Part shown: piece by piece, positions 8,440-16,530 of the stretch | How positions within the stretch are numbered: position 1 is the stretch's first letter | Layout of the letters: every line of letters starts with the position of its first letter | Assembly: GCA_031430435.1 (NCBI GenBank) | Contig: JANPBM010000062.1 | Coordinates: 1-64,000 of the forward strand | From: JANNVK01 sp031430435 | Lineage (GTDB): Bacteria > Acidobacteriota > Blastocatellia > Pyrinomonadales > Pyrinomonadaceae | Reading direction: 5' to 3' | Length of the DNA: 64,000 bases | Translations under genes and position numbers: made by a program | The notes under the pieces: model-generated | Databases searched by the model: none | Seen by the model: only the letters and a program-made list of their open reading frames with translations | Told to the model about the DNA's origin: nothing

Positions 8440-9660
8440 TTACCTGTCAATTTCGCCCAACACAATATCAAGCGAACCAATAATCGCTACAACGTCCGCG
8501 ACCATTTCACCTTCCGCCAAATCGGGCAACGCAGATAAATTAACAAAACTCGGACCTCGGAAATGAACTCGTTCGGGTTTCGGTCCGCCGTTTGATTTCA
8601 TATAAACGCCGAGTTCGCCTTTTGAGGCTTCGATGGCGTGATAAACTTCGCCTTCGGGAACGTTGAAACCTTCGGCAACAATCAAAAAGTGGTGAATCAG
8701 CGAATCCATATGTTTTCGCATATCGTCGCGGTCGGGCAGAACAATTTTCGGTGCGTCGGCTTTCGTCGGACCCGGCTCAAGTCTGGCAACTGCTTGAGTT
8801 ATAATTTTATACGATTCGTAAATCTCACGCATTCGCACACGGAATCTTGCCCAAACATCGCCGTCCGTTTCAACCGGAATATCAAAATCGTAAGTTTCAT
8901 AACCCGAATAAGGGTTATCTTTCCGTAAGTCCAATTTTACGCCGCTGCCACGCAGACACGGTCCGGTCAAACCCCAATCAATTGCTTCTTCAGCCGAAAT
9001 TACGCCGATTCCTTTGGTGCGAGATTGAAAAATTGTGTTGCCTGTTACCAAAACTTCAAACTGTTCCATCGCGGTCGGAAAATCAGCCATAAATTGATTA
9101 ACTCGGCGTTCAAAACCTGCGGGCAAATCCATCATCAAACCGCCGATGCGAAAATAACTCGGAGTCATTCGTCCGCCCGAAGCAGCTTCAATCAAATTCA
9201 AAATCTTTTCACGCTGACGAAAACAATAGAAAAATACCGACATTGCCCCAATATCAAGTGCGTGTGTACCGAGCCAAACCATATGCGAAGCGATGCGTTG
9301 CAGTTCGCAAAACATGACGCGGATAACTTTCGCACGTTCGGGAATTTCGAGTTGGAGCAGTTTTTCCGCCGCCATCACATACGCAAGATTGTTGCCGAGC
9401 GGATTCAAATAATCCATTCGATCGGTAATCACAATGCCTTGCTGATATTTTTTATACTCGAACAGCTTTTCCATTCCCGTATGCAAATAGCCGATGTCGG
9501 GAATTGTGTTGACGACCATTTCGCCGTCCAAAACAAGTTCAAGACGCAAAACTCCGTGTGTCGAAGGATGTTGCGGTCCCATCGAAATCGTCATTTGCGA
9601 TTCCAACGGTTGGTCTAAAACATCAAACTGTGATGCTGAATTTTCTGTAACAACTGACAT
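8440..9660 (-). CDS. nuoD: NADH-quinone oxidoreductase subunit D
   Basis: The 406-residue 49-kDa subunit that with NuoB forms the quinone-binding site. The conserved HPSTHGVLRLEL at about residues 31-42 contains the quinone head-group histidine, followed by GYLHTGMEKLFE. The segments RIASHMVWLG and the C-terminal VADVVAIIGSLDIVLGEIDR are also diagnostic. It is a free-standing NuoD, not fused to NuoC. Gap to nuoC is 2 bases. Confidence 0.97.
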   Translation of the reverse strand: MSVVTENSASQFDVLDQPLESQMTISMGPQHPSTHGVLRLELVLDGEMVVNTIPDIGYLHTGMEKLFEYKKYQQGIVITDRMDYLNPLGNNLAYVMAAEKLLQLEIPERAKVIRVMFCELQRIASHMVWLGTHALDIGAMSVFFYCFRQREKILNLIEAASGGRMTPSYFRIGGLMMDLPAGFERRVNQFMADFPTAMEQFEVLVTGNTIFQSRTKGIGVISAEEAIDWGLTGPCLRGSGVKLDLRKDNPYSGYETYDFDIPVETDGDVWARFRVRMREIYESYKIITQAVARLEPGPTKADAPKIVLPDRDDMRKHMDSLIHHFLIVAEGFNVPEGEVYHAIEASKGELGVYMKSNGGPKPERVHFRGPSFVNLSALPDLAEGEMVADVVAIIGSLDIVLGEIDR

Positions 9661-9662
9661 AA

Positions 9663-10145
9663 TTAACTCAAACTGTACGGTTCATAACCGCGTAACGGAT
9701 AATCTTTGCGAAGCGCGTGTCCGTCGAAATCGGACGGCAAAAGTATTCGGCGTAAATCGGGATGATTGTCGAATTTTATGCCGAGCAAATCGTACGTCTC
9801 GCGTTCGTGCCAATTCGCGGTTTTCCAAACTGTTGTAACTGTATCAACATTCGCTTCATCTTCGGTCAATAAAACTTTCAAACGCAGACGGTTGTGATGT
9901 TTGGTCGAAAACAGATGGTAATTGACTTCAAAACGCGGCGATTCTTCAACTCCGCGATCGCAACCGCATAAATCAACTAACATATCAAAGCCGTGTTTTG
10001 ACTTTAACACCCAACAAACATCGACAATCGCTTCACGCGGCACGGTAATTGTAACTTCGCCGAGAGCGTCTTTTACGCCGGCAACCCAACTTGCATCTTC
10101 GGTTTTAAGTTTTTCGACAAATTCGTGTAAAACTTCTGTGTTCAT
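9663..10145 (-). CDS. nuoC: NADH-quinone oxidoreductase subunit C
   Basis: The 160-residue 30-kDa subunit of the peripheral arm. The C-terminal signature WHERETYDLLGIKFDNHPDL, with RRILLPSDFDGHALRKDYPL, is diagnostic. It is separate from NuoD as in most non-enteric bacteria. Six bases separate it from nuoB. Confidence 0.96.
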   Translation of the reverse strand: MNTEVLHEFVEKLKTEDASWVAGVKDALGEVTITVPREAIVDVCWVLKSKHGFDMLVDLCGCDRGVEESPRFEVNYHLFSTKHHNRLRLKVLLTEDEANVDTVTTVWKTANWHERETYDLLGIKFDNHPDLRRILLPSDFDGHALRKDYPLRGYEPYSLS

Positions 10146-10151
10146 ATAATC

Positions 10152-10784
10152 TTACGAGCTTCTTCTGCGTTCGTGTTTTGACGGAATCGTGTATGGTTTG
10201 ATTTCGGCGGTTCGCGCTAAATCTTCTAAAACCGTGCCTTCGGTAACAGGTAAAGTTCCGGGAACCATTGACCGTCGCGACTCAACTTCAAATGTATCGC
10301 GTCTGTCTTTGACCGACTCGTTCATGATTTTTTCTTGCAACATCATAATTGCGTGAACGAGCATTTCAGGTCGCGGCGGACAACCCGGAATGTAAATATC
10401 AACCGGGACAATCTTGTCAACGCCTTGGACGATTGCGTAATTGTCAAAAACTCCGCCCGAAGTCGCACAGGCTCCCATCGAAATAACCCATTTAGGTTCA
10501 GGCATTTGGTCGTAAATTCGACGCAAAACCGGTGCCATTTTTCGTGAAACTCGTCCCGACACAATCATTACATCGGCTTGACGCGGCGAAGCTCGAAAAG
10601 TTTCTGCGCCGAAACGGGATAAATCGCTTCTCGCCGAAACAGAATTCATCATTTCGATTGCGCAACAAGCTAACCCGAACGTGGCGGGCCATATCGAAGA
10701 TTTTCTTGCCCAGTTAACGACTGCGTCGAGTTTGACGGTAACGACATCGGGCAACGATTCCCAAATTTGATTTTCTAAACCCAT
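10152..10784 (-). CDS. nuoB: NADH-quinone oxidoreductase subunit B
   Basis: The 210-residue subunit carrying the terminal N2 [4Fe-4S] cluster. Ligand motifs are GLACCAIEMMN near residue 40, SMGACATSGGVFDNY and YIPGCPPRPE. The C-terminal extension of about 40 residues (ending KHERRRSS) is basic and longer than in enteric homologues. The role is electron transfer to quinone at the NuoB/NuoD interface. Confidence 0.97.
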   Translation of the reverse strand: MGLENQIWESLPDVVTVKLDAVVNWARKSSIWPATFGLACCAIEMMNSVSARSDLSRFGAETFRASPRQADVMIVSGRVSRKMAPVLRRIYDQMPEPKWVISMGACATSGGVFDNYAIVQGVDKIVPVDIYIPGCPPRPEMLVHAIMMLQEKIMNESVKDRRDTFEVESRRSMVPGTLPVTEGTVLEDLARTAEIKPYTIPSKHERRRSS

Positions 10785-10791
10785 AAATTCC

Positions 10792-11292
10792 TTACGCCGC
10801 TTTTCTCAACGTTTGTGTTTCGAGAACGCGGGCTTTTTTTCGTGCAATGATTATTGCTTTCGCTTCCGCTTTCGCTTCTTTGCGCGCTTGAACATTCCAA
10901 TCGAACGTGCCTTTTTTCCAAGCGTAAATCAATCCGACAATCAAGGTGCCGATAAACAATAAAATTTCAAAGAAAGCAATCGTGCCGTAGCTTATTCCGC
11001 CTAGTTTTTCTGCCGCCAATAAATCTTTGAAGGCAACCGCGAACGGAATCATAAACAAAACTTCAATATCAAACAGCAAAAAAACTACGGCGACTGTGTA
11101 AAATTTCACTGAAAATCTTTCACGAGCCGAACCGACAGGGTCTTTTCCGCATTCGTAAGGCATCAACTTTGTCGCCGTCCGTTTCTTTGGTCCGACCAGT
11201 TGCGTGACCATAATTTGGCTGACGGCAAAACCCGCCGCAACAATAAACATTACGACCAACGGTAAATAATCTGTTAGATTGAAACTGGACAT
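10792..11292 (-). CDS. nuoA: NADH-quinone oxidoreductase subunit A, first gene of the operon
   Basis: The 166-residue ND3-type membrane subunit, with three hydrophobic segments and the conserved loop MPYECGKDPVGSARERFSVKFY containing the Cys involved in the active/deactive switch in mitochondrial ND3. FDIEVLFMIPFA follows in the second helix. The C-terminus carries a basic tail of about 40 residues (QARKEAKAEAKA...) that is longer than in most NuoA. A GAGGAG ribosome-binding motif lies 12 bases before the ATG. It is the first gene after the promoter at 11358-11386. Confidence 0.96.
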   Translation of the reverse strand: MSSFNLTDYLPLVVMFIVAAGFAVSQIMVTQLVGPKKRTATKLMPYECGKDPVGSARERFSVKFYTVAVVFLLFDIEVLFMIPFAVAFKDLLAAEKLGGISYGTIAFFEILLFIGTLIVGLIYAWKKGTFDWNVQARKEAKAEAKAIIIARKKARVLETQTLRKAA

Positions 11293-11357
11293 CCGGTGTT
11301 CAAACTCCTCTTAATTTAACTTAAAGTATATCGCTTGAGAATAATGGCACAAGCATA

Positions 11358-11386
11358 ATCGTAGTTTAAGCAATTAGGCGTGTCAA
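11358..11386 (-). promoter_or_regulatory. Sigma70-type promoter of the nuo operon
   Basis: On the minus strand TTGACA (11386-11381) and TACGAT (11363-11358) are separated by exactly 17 bases. The -35 hexamer is a perfect consensus match. It leaves a leader of roughly 60 bases before the nuoA ATG at 11292. Confidence 0.65.
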
Positions 11387-11490
11387 GGCAAACTGCGATA
11401 AATTCATTGACCAACCGGACTGCTTGTGTTAAATTTAAATAGGGCATTTTTCTGCTCAAATTTCAACTGCATTTCTCGCCAATACTGCTC

Positions 11491-12423
11491 GTGATAACAG
11501 GATTTAACACCGACATCGTATATCAAGGCGTAACGTATCATGTTCAAACCGAGGATAAGGGTTTGGATACGCCGCTGATTTTGTCTTTGGTTTATGACCG
11601 AGGCACTATTTTGGCGAGTAAACGCTCGCCTTACGAAGACCTTTTGCAACTTGGTTTTGATGAAAATGTGTTGCTTGAGCGTTTGCAAAAGCAACATAAA
11701 GTTATTTGCGCGGCAATTAAAGCCGGACGAATTGCCGATTTGAAACGGATGACTTTGGAATCTGCCGCGAAACAAAAGGCTGCGAGTTCCAAAAAAGAAA
11801 CGACCGATATCGGCGTTGAAGAAATCAAATTTGAACAGCAAGTTTCTGTACCTGAAAACTTAGAAACCTTTGCGCCGAAAGTTGAACCCAAAGAAATAAT
11901 CGAGCCGAAAACTGAAATTGCCGAATTACCGAAAGTTGAAAACCCGATTATTAAAGATGCTGAACTGCCGAAGATTGAAATGCCCGAAAAAGTTTGGGAT
12001 GCTCCGATTGAACTGACCGAGAACGAAATTGTTTTCGATGATGTGCAAATTGTTGAAGAAGAAATTATTTTGGCGGCGGAAGCGGTGGAAATTATTACCG
12101 ATTTCGGCACTTTTGAACCTTTGCCGAAAGATAATTTATCGATCGAATTGATTAACGATCACGGATTCAAAGGCGGAGAACGCAAAACGCTAAGTATTTT
12201 AGTTGCGAACGGAAACACTTCGATTTCTAATGCGAGTGTGATGGTCAAAGTTCTCGGTTCGGCATTTCGCCCGTTAATTTTTCACGCGAAAACAGACAAT
12301 AACGGCGTGGCGGTTATTCATTTGCAACTTCCGCATTTCAGAAACGGGCGGGCGGCGATTTTGATTAAAGCGATGAGCAGCGGCGAAGAAGCCGAACTTC
12401 GGCGCGTGATTGCACAAGGCTGA
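11491..12423 (+). CDS. Conserved hypothetical protein (MITGFNTD family) with C-terminal Ig-like region
   Basis: A 310-residue protein with GTG start. The N-terminal domain (MITGFNTDIVYQGVTYHVQTEDKG..., about residues 1-90) is a module I recall from many Acidobacteriota genomes without known function. Residues 90-200 are low-complexity and rich in Glu/Pro/Lys, probably a flexible linker. The C-terminal 90 residues (ERKTLSILVANGNTSISNASVMVKV ... NNGVAVIHLQLPHF) resemble a beta-sandwich of the carboxypeptidase-regulatory or bacterial Ig type. No signal peptide is visible. It is divergent from nuoA and precedes thiS by 35 bases. Confidence 0.7.
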   Translation: MITGFNTDIVYQGVTYHVQTEDKGLDTPLILSLVYDRGTILASKRSPYEDLLQLGFDENVLLERLQKQHKVICAAIKAGRIADLKRMTLESAAKQKAASSKKETTDIGVEEIKFEQQVSVPENLETFAPKVEPKEIIEPKTEIAELPKVENPIIKDAELPKIEMPEKVWDAPIELTENEIVFDDVQIVEEEIILAAEAVEIITDFGTFEPLPKDNLSIELINDHGFKGGERKTLSILVANGNTSISNASVMVKVLGSAFRPLIFHAKTDNNGVAVIHLQLPHFRNGRAAILIKAMSSGEEAELRRVIAQG

Positions 12424-12458
12424 GTCAGTAAGCAAAAGTCGGTAGGCAGAAGTCAGTT

Positions 12459-12659
12459 ATGAAAGTTTTTGTAAATGGTGAGACAAAAGATATTTCGGTT
12501 GAAACAAATTTGTTCGAGTTGCTGAAAAGTCTCGACTTGCCGACCGAACGAGTGGCGATTGAATTGAATAAAGAAGTCGTACGGCGTAAACATTGGGAAA
12601 CAACCGATATAAAAGACGCGGATAAAATCGAGATTGTGCATTTTGTCGGCGGCGGTTAG
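12459..12659 (+). CDS. thiS: Sulfur carrier protein ThiS
   Basis: A 66-residue ubiquitin-like protein ending in HFVGGG. The C-terminal Gly-Gly is adenylated and converted to a thiocarboxylate that donates sulfur for the thiazole ring of thiamine. MKVFVNGETKDI at the N-terminus and VAIELNKEVV are typical of the beta-grasp fold. It lies before thiG, its partner enzyme, but separated by a repeat element and a terminator-like hairpin. Confidence 0.93.
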   Translation: MKVFVNGETKDISVETNLFELLKSLDLPTERVAIELNKEVVRRKHWETTDIKDADKIEIVHFVGGG

Positions 12660-12663
12660 ATTT

Positions 12664-12810
12664 AAGGCAAAAGTAAAAAGTAAAAAGGACGTTGAAATTT
12701 CAATTCGTCCTTTTCTTTTTGTGTTGTAAGTGTTGTAAATTTGATTAAGAAAGTTTGAAGTGAAATCGCCGATTCTTAATTTTTGCATTTTCACTTTTTA
12801 CTTTTGCCTT
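12664..12810. repeat. Inverted-repeat element between thiS and thiG
   Basis: The left end AAGGCAAAAGTAAAAAGTA at 12664-12682 is the reverse complement of the right end (TACTTTTTACTTTTGCCTT-like, finishing at 12810). The element begins 4 bases after the thiS stop and ends 7 bases before the thiG ATG. Fragments of the same motif recur at 13582-13602 and 63551-63580. Confidence 0.55.
12682..12721 (+). terminator. Rho-independent terminator-like hairpin after thiS
   Basis: AAAGGACG (12684-12691) pairs with the CGTCCTTT at 12706-12713; the loop region itself is the palindrome TTGAAATTTCAA. The stem is followed by TTCTTTTTG. It lies inside the inverted-repeat element and could reduce read-through from thiS into thiG. 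Confidence 0.55.
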
Positions 12811-12817
12811 GGAATTT

Positions 12818-13588
12818 ATGAGTGATTTATTCAAACTTGCAGACAAAACATTCAGTTCGCGGCTGATTATCGGAACAGGTAAGTATCGCAGTTTCAACGA
12901 GATGCAACTTGCACATACTGCCTCAGGCGCAGAAATGGTGACGGTTGCGGTTAATCGTGTGCCGCTTGACCGTAAATCGGAATCTTTTCTCGATTACTTG
13001 AATCCCGCGATGCAAATTTTACCGAATACGGCGGGTTGTTACGATGCCGAACATGCGATTCGCACGGCACGTCTCGCCCGTGAAGCACTCGAAACGGATT
13101 GGATAAAACTTGAAGTTATCGGCGATAAAATTACGCTTTTGCCCGACAACGAACAAACTTTGGAAGCCGCGAAAGTCTTAGTCAAAGAAGGCTTTATCGT
13201 TCTGCCTTACTTTGGCGACGATTTAATTATGGCGAAAAAATTGCTTGATGCGGGTTGTGTTGCCGTGATGCCTTTAGCCGCTCCGATCGGTTCGGGTTTG
13301 GGAATCCAAAACCCCGCGAACTTGCGGATTATGCGTGAACAATTGCCCGATGCGGTAATTATCGTTGATGCCGGAGTCGGGACTGCTTCCGATGCGGCAA
13401 TCGCGATGGAATTAGGTGCGGACGCAATTTTGATGAACACGGCAATCGCCGAGGCAAGCGATGCAGTTTCGATGGCAACGGCAATGAATTACGCCGTTAA
13501 AGCAGGTCGTCTGGCATATCTTTCGGGACGAATGCCGAAACGTTTATACGCGTCGGCTTCCAGTCCGATTGACGGAGCTATTAAGTAA
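12818..13588 (+). CDS. thiG: Thiazole synthase ThiG
   Basis: The 256-residue TIM-barrel enzyme that condenses 1-deoxyxylulose 5-phosphate, dehydroglycine and ThiS thiocarboxylate into the thiazole phosphate of thiamine. Seen: the N-terminal SRLIIGTGKY, the Schiff-base lysine in DWIKLEVIGD near residue 96, and phosphate-binding segments PIGSGLGI and VDAGVGTASDAA. An in-frame TTG at 12809 is open but lies inside the repeat element; the ATG at 12818 is preferred. ThiO, ThiE or ThiC are not in the window. Confidence 0.95.
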   Translation: MSDLFKLADKTFSSRLIIGTGKYRSFNEMQLAHTASGAEMVTVAVNRVPLDRKSESFLDYLNPAMQILPNTAGCYDAEHAIRTARLAREALETDWIKLEVIGDKITLLPDNEQTLEAAKVLVKEGFIVLPYFGDDLIMAKKLLDAGCVAVMPLAAPIGSGLGIQNPANLRIMREQLPDAVIIVDAGVGTASDAAIAMELGADAILMNTAIAEASDAVSMATAMNYAVKAGRLAYLSGRMPKRLYASASSPIDGAIK

Positions 13589-13611
13589 GTAAAAAGTAAG
13601 GAAAGGTTGCA

Positions 13612-13695
13612 AAGTACAAATTTAAAGCCAAAAATTGCAATCCGTAAAGCAAGAATTGCAACTCTTGAAGCAAAGATTACAGTCGTAAAAGCATA
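13612..13695. repeat. Tandem array with 21-bp period, four units, upstream of cytochrome gene
   Basis: Units start at 13612, 13633, 13654 and 13675. The core AATTGCAA (units 2 and 3) is replaced by AAGTACAA and GATTACAG in the outer ones, each followed by a GTAAAGC-like block. The array ends 5 bases before the cytochrome start codon. The same period occurs at 27218-27448 and 46162-46476. Confidence 0.7.
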
Positions 13696-13699
13696 ATTT

Positions 13700-14062
13700 G
13701 TGAGTTATCAAACAAAAGTTAAAGGTTTCATCATTAGTTTATTCGTTTTGTTCGCCGTAATCGCGTGTGGTGATTTAAAACCGAAACAAGTTAAACTTGC
13801 CGATGACCGCAGTTACGCCGCAAGTTTGTTTCGTCAAAACTGTGCAATTTGTCACGGACAAGAAGCCGAAGGGAAAGAAGTCAGCGGAAAACTTGTGCCG
13901 TCTTTACGCACCGGAAAAGCCGCGACTTTGACAGATGACCAAATTTATACGCAAATTTCCAACGGCGGAAACGGAATGCTGCCGTTCAAACAACAACTTT
14001 CCGAAAAAGATATTCGGGAAATGGTCAAGTTTGTGAAAAATTCTTTGCAAGGTCGGGAATAA
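13700..14062 (+). CDS. Mono-haem cytochrome c lipoprotein
   Basis: A 120-residue protein with GTG start. The N-terminus is a hydrophobic signal (IISLFVLFAVIACGD) with Cys in a lipobox-like position, so it is probably a lipoprotein facing the periplasm. The haem attachment motif is CAICH, followed by GQEAEGKEVSGKLVPSL; the likely axial Met is in GNGMLPF. This is the small class I cytochrome c (cbb3 subunit P-like) pattern, suited to electron transfer. No oxidase genes are adjacent. Confidence 0.85.
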   Translation: MSYQTKVKGFIISLFVLFAVIACGDLKPKQVKLADDRSYAASLFRQNCAICHGQEAEGKEVSGKLVPSLRTGKAATLTDDQIYTQISNGGNGMLPFKQQLSEKDIREMVKFVKNSLQGRE

Positions 14063-14071
14063 TGTAGAATT

Positions 14072-14188
14072 AATTCATTGTTTGATTGAATCATTTAAAC
14101 ATTGATAAGGTAAAAAGTTGTCGATTTACATTTGTTTATCAAACTTCCTTCAATGAACAAATAAGCAAATGAATCAATGACAAAATGA
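14072..14188. repeat. Short inverted-repeat element
   Basis: ATTCATTGTTTGATTGAATC near the left end and AATGAATCAATGACAAAATG near the right end are imperfect reverse complements. The element fills the gap between the cytochrome gene and the epimerase gene. A related motif (ATTGATTCATTTG, TTCAATGATTCAATGAG) lies between tRNAs at 63874-63950. Confidence 0.5.
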
Positions 14189-14214
14189 TTTAGAGTTAGA
14201 ACAAGGCGGGAAAT

Positions 14215-15108
14215 ATGAAAATTTTAATTTCAGGAGCAAGCGGATTGGTCGGAACGGCGTTGATACCGACGCTGATTGCGAAAGGGCATTCCATTGTCCG
14301 ATTAGTTCGGCAACAACCGAAAGGAAGCGACGAAATCCGTTGGGATTCGGAAAAAGGCTTCTCATTCGGCGAAGAACATAAGCTCGAAGGTTTTGATGCG
14401 GTAATTCATTTAGCGGGCGATAATGTTGCAAGCGGAAGTTGGACGGACGAGAAAAAACGTTCGATTCGGGAAAGTCGGACAAAAGGCACAAAGTTTTTAA
14501 TTGATGCGTTAAAGAAATTAAAATCGAAGCCGAAAATTATTATTTCCGCATCGGCAATCGGCTTTTACGGCAATCGCGGTGATGAAATACTGACCGAAGA
14601 AAGCCCGAAAGGTTCCGGATTTTTCCCCGATGTGTGTGATGAATGGGAAAATGAAGTCCGCGAGGCAGGCAATTTTGCACGAATCGTCATGCTCAGAATC
14701 GGAGTTATTTTGGCAAAAGACGGCGGTGCGTTGGATAAAATGCTGACACCGTTTAAACTCGGAGTCGGCGGTGTCATCGGTTCGGGCAAACAATGGATGC
14801 CGTGGATTACGATTGACGATATTCTCGGCATCATTCATTACGCGTTAGAAAAACCGTTACGCGGAATTTACAACACAACTGCCCCGAATGCCGCAACAAA
14901 TCACGCTTTTACCAAAGCATTAGGTAAAGCGTTAGGTCGTCCGACATTCATTCCGCTGCCTGAATTTGCGGTTAAAATGATGTTCGGTGAAATGGGCGAA
15001 ACTCTGTTGCTGCAAGGTTGCCGCGTTGTGCCGAAACGCTTGCAGGAAATGGGTTATAAGTTTAAGTTTCCGAATTTAGACGAAGCGTTGAAGCACGTTA
15101 TTTCTTAA
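14215..15108 (+). CDS. TIGR01777-type SDR39U1 family epimerase
   Basis: A 297-residue atypical short-chain dehydrogenase. N-terminal Rossmann motif ILISGASGLVGTAL (GxxGxxG) at residues 3-16, then AVIHLAGDNVASGSW, SASAIGFYGNRGDE and the C-terminal DUF1731-type segment KAFGRPT-like (KALGRPTFIPLPEFAVKMMFGEMGE ... RLQEMGYKFKFP). This matches YfcH/SDR39U1, whose substrate is not known in bacteria. Length is normal. It is surrounded by repeat elements and seems to be a single-gene unit. Confidence 0.9.
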   Translation: MKILISGASGLVGTALIPTLIAKGHSIVRLVRQQPKGSDEIRWDSEKGFSFGEEHKLEGFDAVIHLAGDNVASGSWTDEKKRSIRESRTKGTKFLIDALKKLKSKPKIIISASAIGFYGNRGDEILTEESPKGSGFFPDVCDEWENEVREAGNFARIVMLRIGVILAKDGGALDKMLTPFKLGVGGVIGSGKQWMPWITIDDILGIIHYALEKPLRGIYNTTAPNAATNHAFTKALGKALGRPTFIPLPEFAVKMMFGEMGETLLLQGCRVVPKRLQEMGYKFKFPNLDEALKHVIS

Positions 15109-15246
15109 TGGAAAATTAATAATGGAAAACGGAAAATGGTAAACACTCCGGCTAAACTAAGCGTTTTGACAGACAAAAAGTAAATTATTTTCAAAAAACT
15201 AAAATTATATGATTATTCTCCGTTCTCCATTTTCCATTTTCCATTG
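15108..15246. repeat. Inverted-repeat element (AATGGAAAA type)
   Basis: Left arm holds ATGGAAAACGGAAAATGG (15123-15140); right arm holds CCGTTCTCCATTTTCCATTT (15220-15239), an imperfect reverse complement. The element starts at the last base of the epimerase stop codon and ends 5 bases before the GntR start, so it occupies the whole gap. Confidence 0.55.
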
Positions 15247-15251
15247 ATTTT

Positions 15252-16133
15252 ATGAAAATTTGGCTTTCAAAAAACTCTGAAGTTTCCGTCCGCGAACAAC
15301 TGGTCGCGCAGATTACGCTCGGAATCGGGTCGCAAGATTTGAAAATCGGCGACAAATTGCCGAGTGTGCGGGAAATTGCCCGCAGATTTGATATTCACGC
15401 GAACACGGTTTCCGCCGCTTACCGCGAACTTGCCGACATCGGTTACGTTGAAATGCGTTTGGGAAGCGGCGTTTACATCTGCGAAAACAGCAAAAGCAAA
15501 GTTGATTCAAAACTCGACCAACTTATTTCAAAATTCCTTAAAACATCGCAAACACAAGGCTATACGCTCGCGGAAATCCAAACGCGGCTCAAACAATTTA
15601 TCCAACTTCAACCGCCGGATCATTTCTTAATCGTCGAAGATCACGAAGGTTTGCGTGAAATTATGCTCGAAGAAATTGGTTCGGCAACCAACTGGCAAAC
15701 GGTTGGTATCAGTCTCGAAGAATTTAACCGCAGTGATTCGTTTGCGGGTTCGCAAGTTGTCGCGTTCTTTGATAAAACCGACAAAATTGAATCAAAACAA
15801 GCGTGTATTTTTCTCAAGGCACATTCCGTTGCCACTTCGCTGACAGGTCAAAATCGTCCGCAAGAAGATGAACTTATCGCCATTGTTTCCGGCTGGGAAA
15901 AGTTTTTGTCGATGGCAAAAATGATGTTGGTTGCGGCAAAAATAGATCCTGAATCGTTGATTGTGCGGTCAAGATTTGAGCCGAATTGGAAAAAAGGCTT
16001 AGGTGAAGCCGCAATGATTATTTGCGACACATTAACCGCCAAAGAATTTGAAAACGACAGCCGTTTGCGTGCCTTCAAAGTAATCTCCGACGATTCAATC
16101 AAAGAACTGCAAGACTTTATCAGCGAAAAGTAA
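15252..16133 (+). CDS. GntR-family transcriptional regulator
   Basis: A 293-residue protein with an N-terminal winged helix-turn-helix of the GntR type at about residues 10-75: VREQLVAQITLGI, then GDKLPSVREIARRFDIHANTVSAAYRELADIGYVEMRLGSGVYI. The C-terminal 200 residues match no effector domain I can name; FLIVEDHEGLREIMLEEI suggests an alpha/beta regulatory fold. The next gene (16190-16453) is a small unknown protein 56 bases downstream. The target is unknown. Confidence 0.85.
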   Translation: MKIWLSKNSEVSVREQLVAQITLGIGSQDLKIGDKLPSVREIARRFDIHANTVSAAYRELADIGYVEMRLGSGVYICENSKSKVDSKLDQLISKFLKTSQTQGYTLAEIQTRLKQFIQLQPPDHFLIVEDHEGLREIMLEEIGSATNWQTVGISLEEFNRSDSFAGSQVVAFFDKTDKIESKQACIFLKAHSVATSLTGQNRPQEDELIAIVSGWEKFLSMAKMMLVAAKIDPESLIVRSRFEPNWKKGLGEAAMIICDTLTAKEFENDSRLRAFKVISDDSIKELQDFISEK

Positions 16134-16189
16134 AGAAATTGTTAATTGTTAATTGTTAATTGTTAATTTCATCGCGTTATAATAATCAA

Positions 16190-16453
16190 ATGAACGAAAC
16201 CGAAACACGAGATTTAGATTTATTCAACGCAAAACTCGCCTACACAATCATCGAATCGCTTTTATCGCACAACGAAGCCGTCAGCGATTTGCTGGCGTTA
16301 ATGGCTCACGCGCTCGACGAAGATGTGGCGAAAGCCTTGACCAACACGGGCGATTGGGAAAAATATCTTGAATCAAAACGTAATTTAGAAAACACGAAAT
16401 TGCAAATCGAGAAGTTTACGGAAAGCCTGAAAGATTTGGAGGAAACGAAGTGA
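16190..16453 (+). CDS. Small hypothetical helical protein
   Basis: An 87-residue acidic, helix-rich protein (MNETETRDLDLFNAKLAYT ... KLQIEKFTESLKDLEETK). The frame is open to a TTG at 16160, but that region is a TTAATTG tandem repeat (16141-16166), so the ATG at 16190 is preferred. It may form an operon with the GntR regulator. No family recognised. Confidence 0.55.
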   Translation: MNETETRDLDLFNAKLAYTIIESLLSHNEAVSDLLALMAHALDEDVAKALTNTGDWEKYLESKRNLENTKLQIEKFTESLKDLEETK

Positions 16454-16530
16454 ACTATGAAGCCGCCAATTTTTACATTTTCGGCGATTGCACAGACTGA
16501 AACGGTAAATGAATTTGGTGTGTCCGTATT

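Noticed and set aside
11404..11841. 145-residue minus-strand ORF opposite the MITGFNTD gene
   Set aside because: Shadow of the plus-strand gene; no ribosome-binding site or motif.
16160..16190. N-terminal extension of the small gene after GntR
   Set aside because: The extra codons begin with TTG inside a TTAATTG tandem repeat; the ATG at 16190 is more likely.
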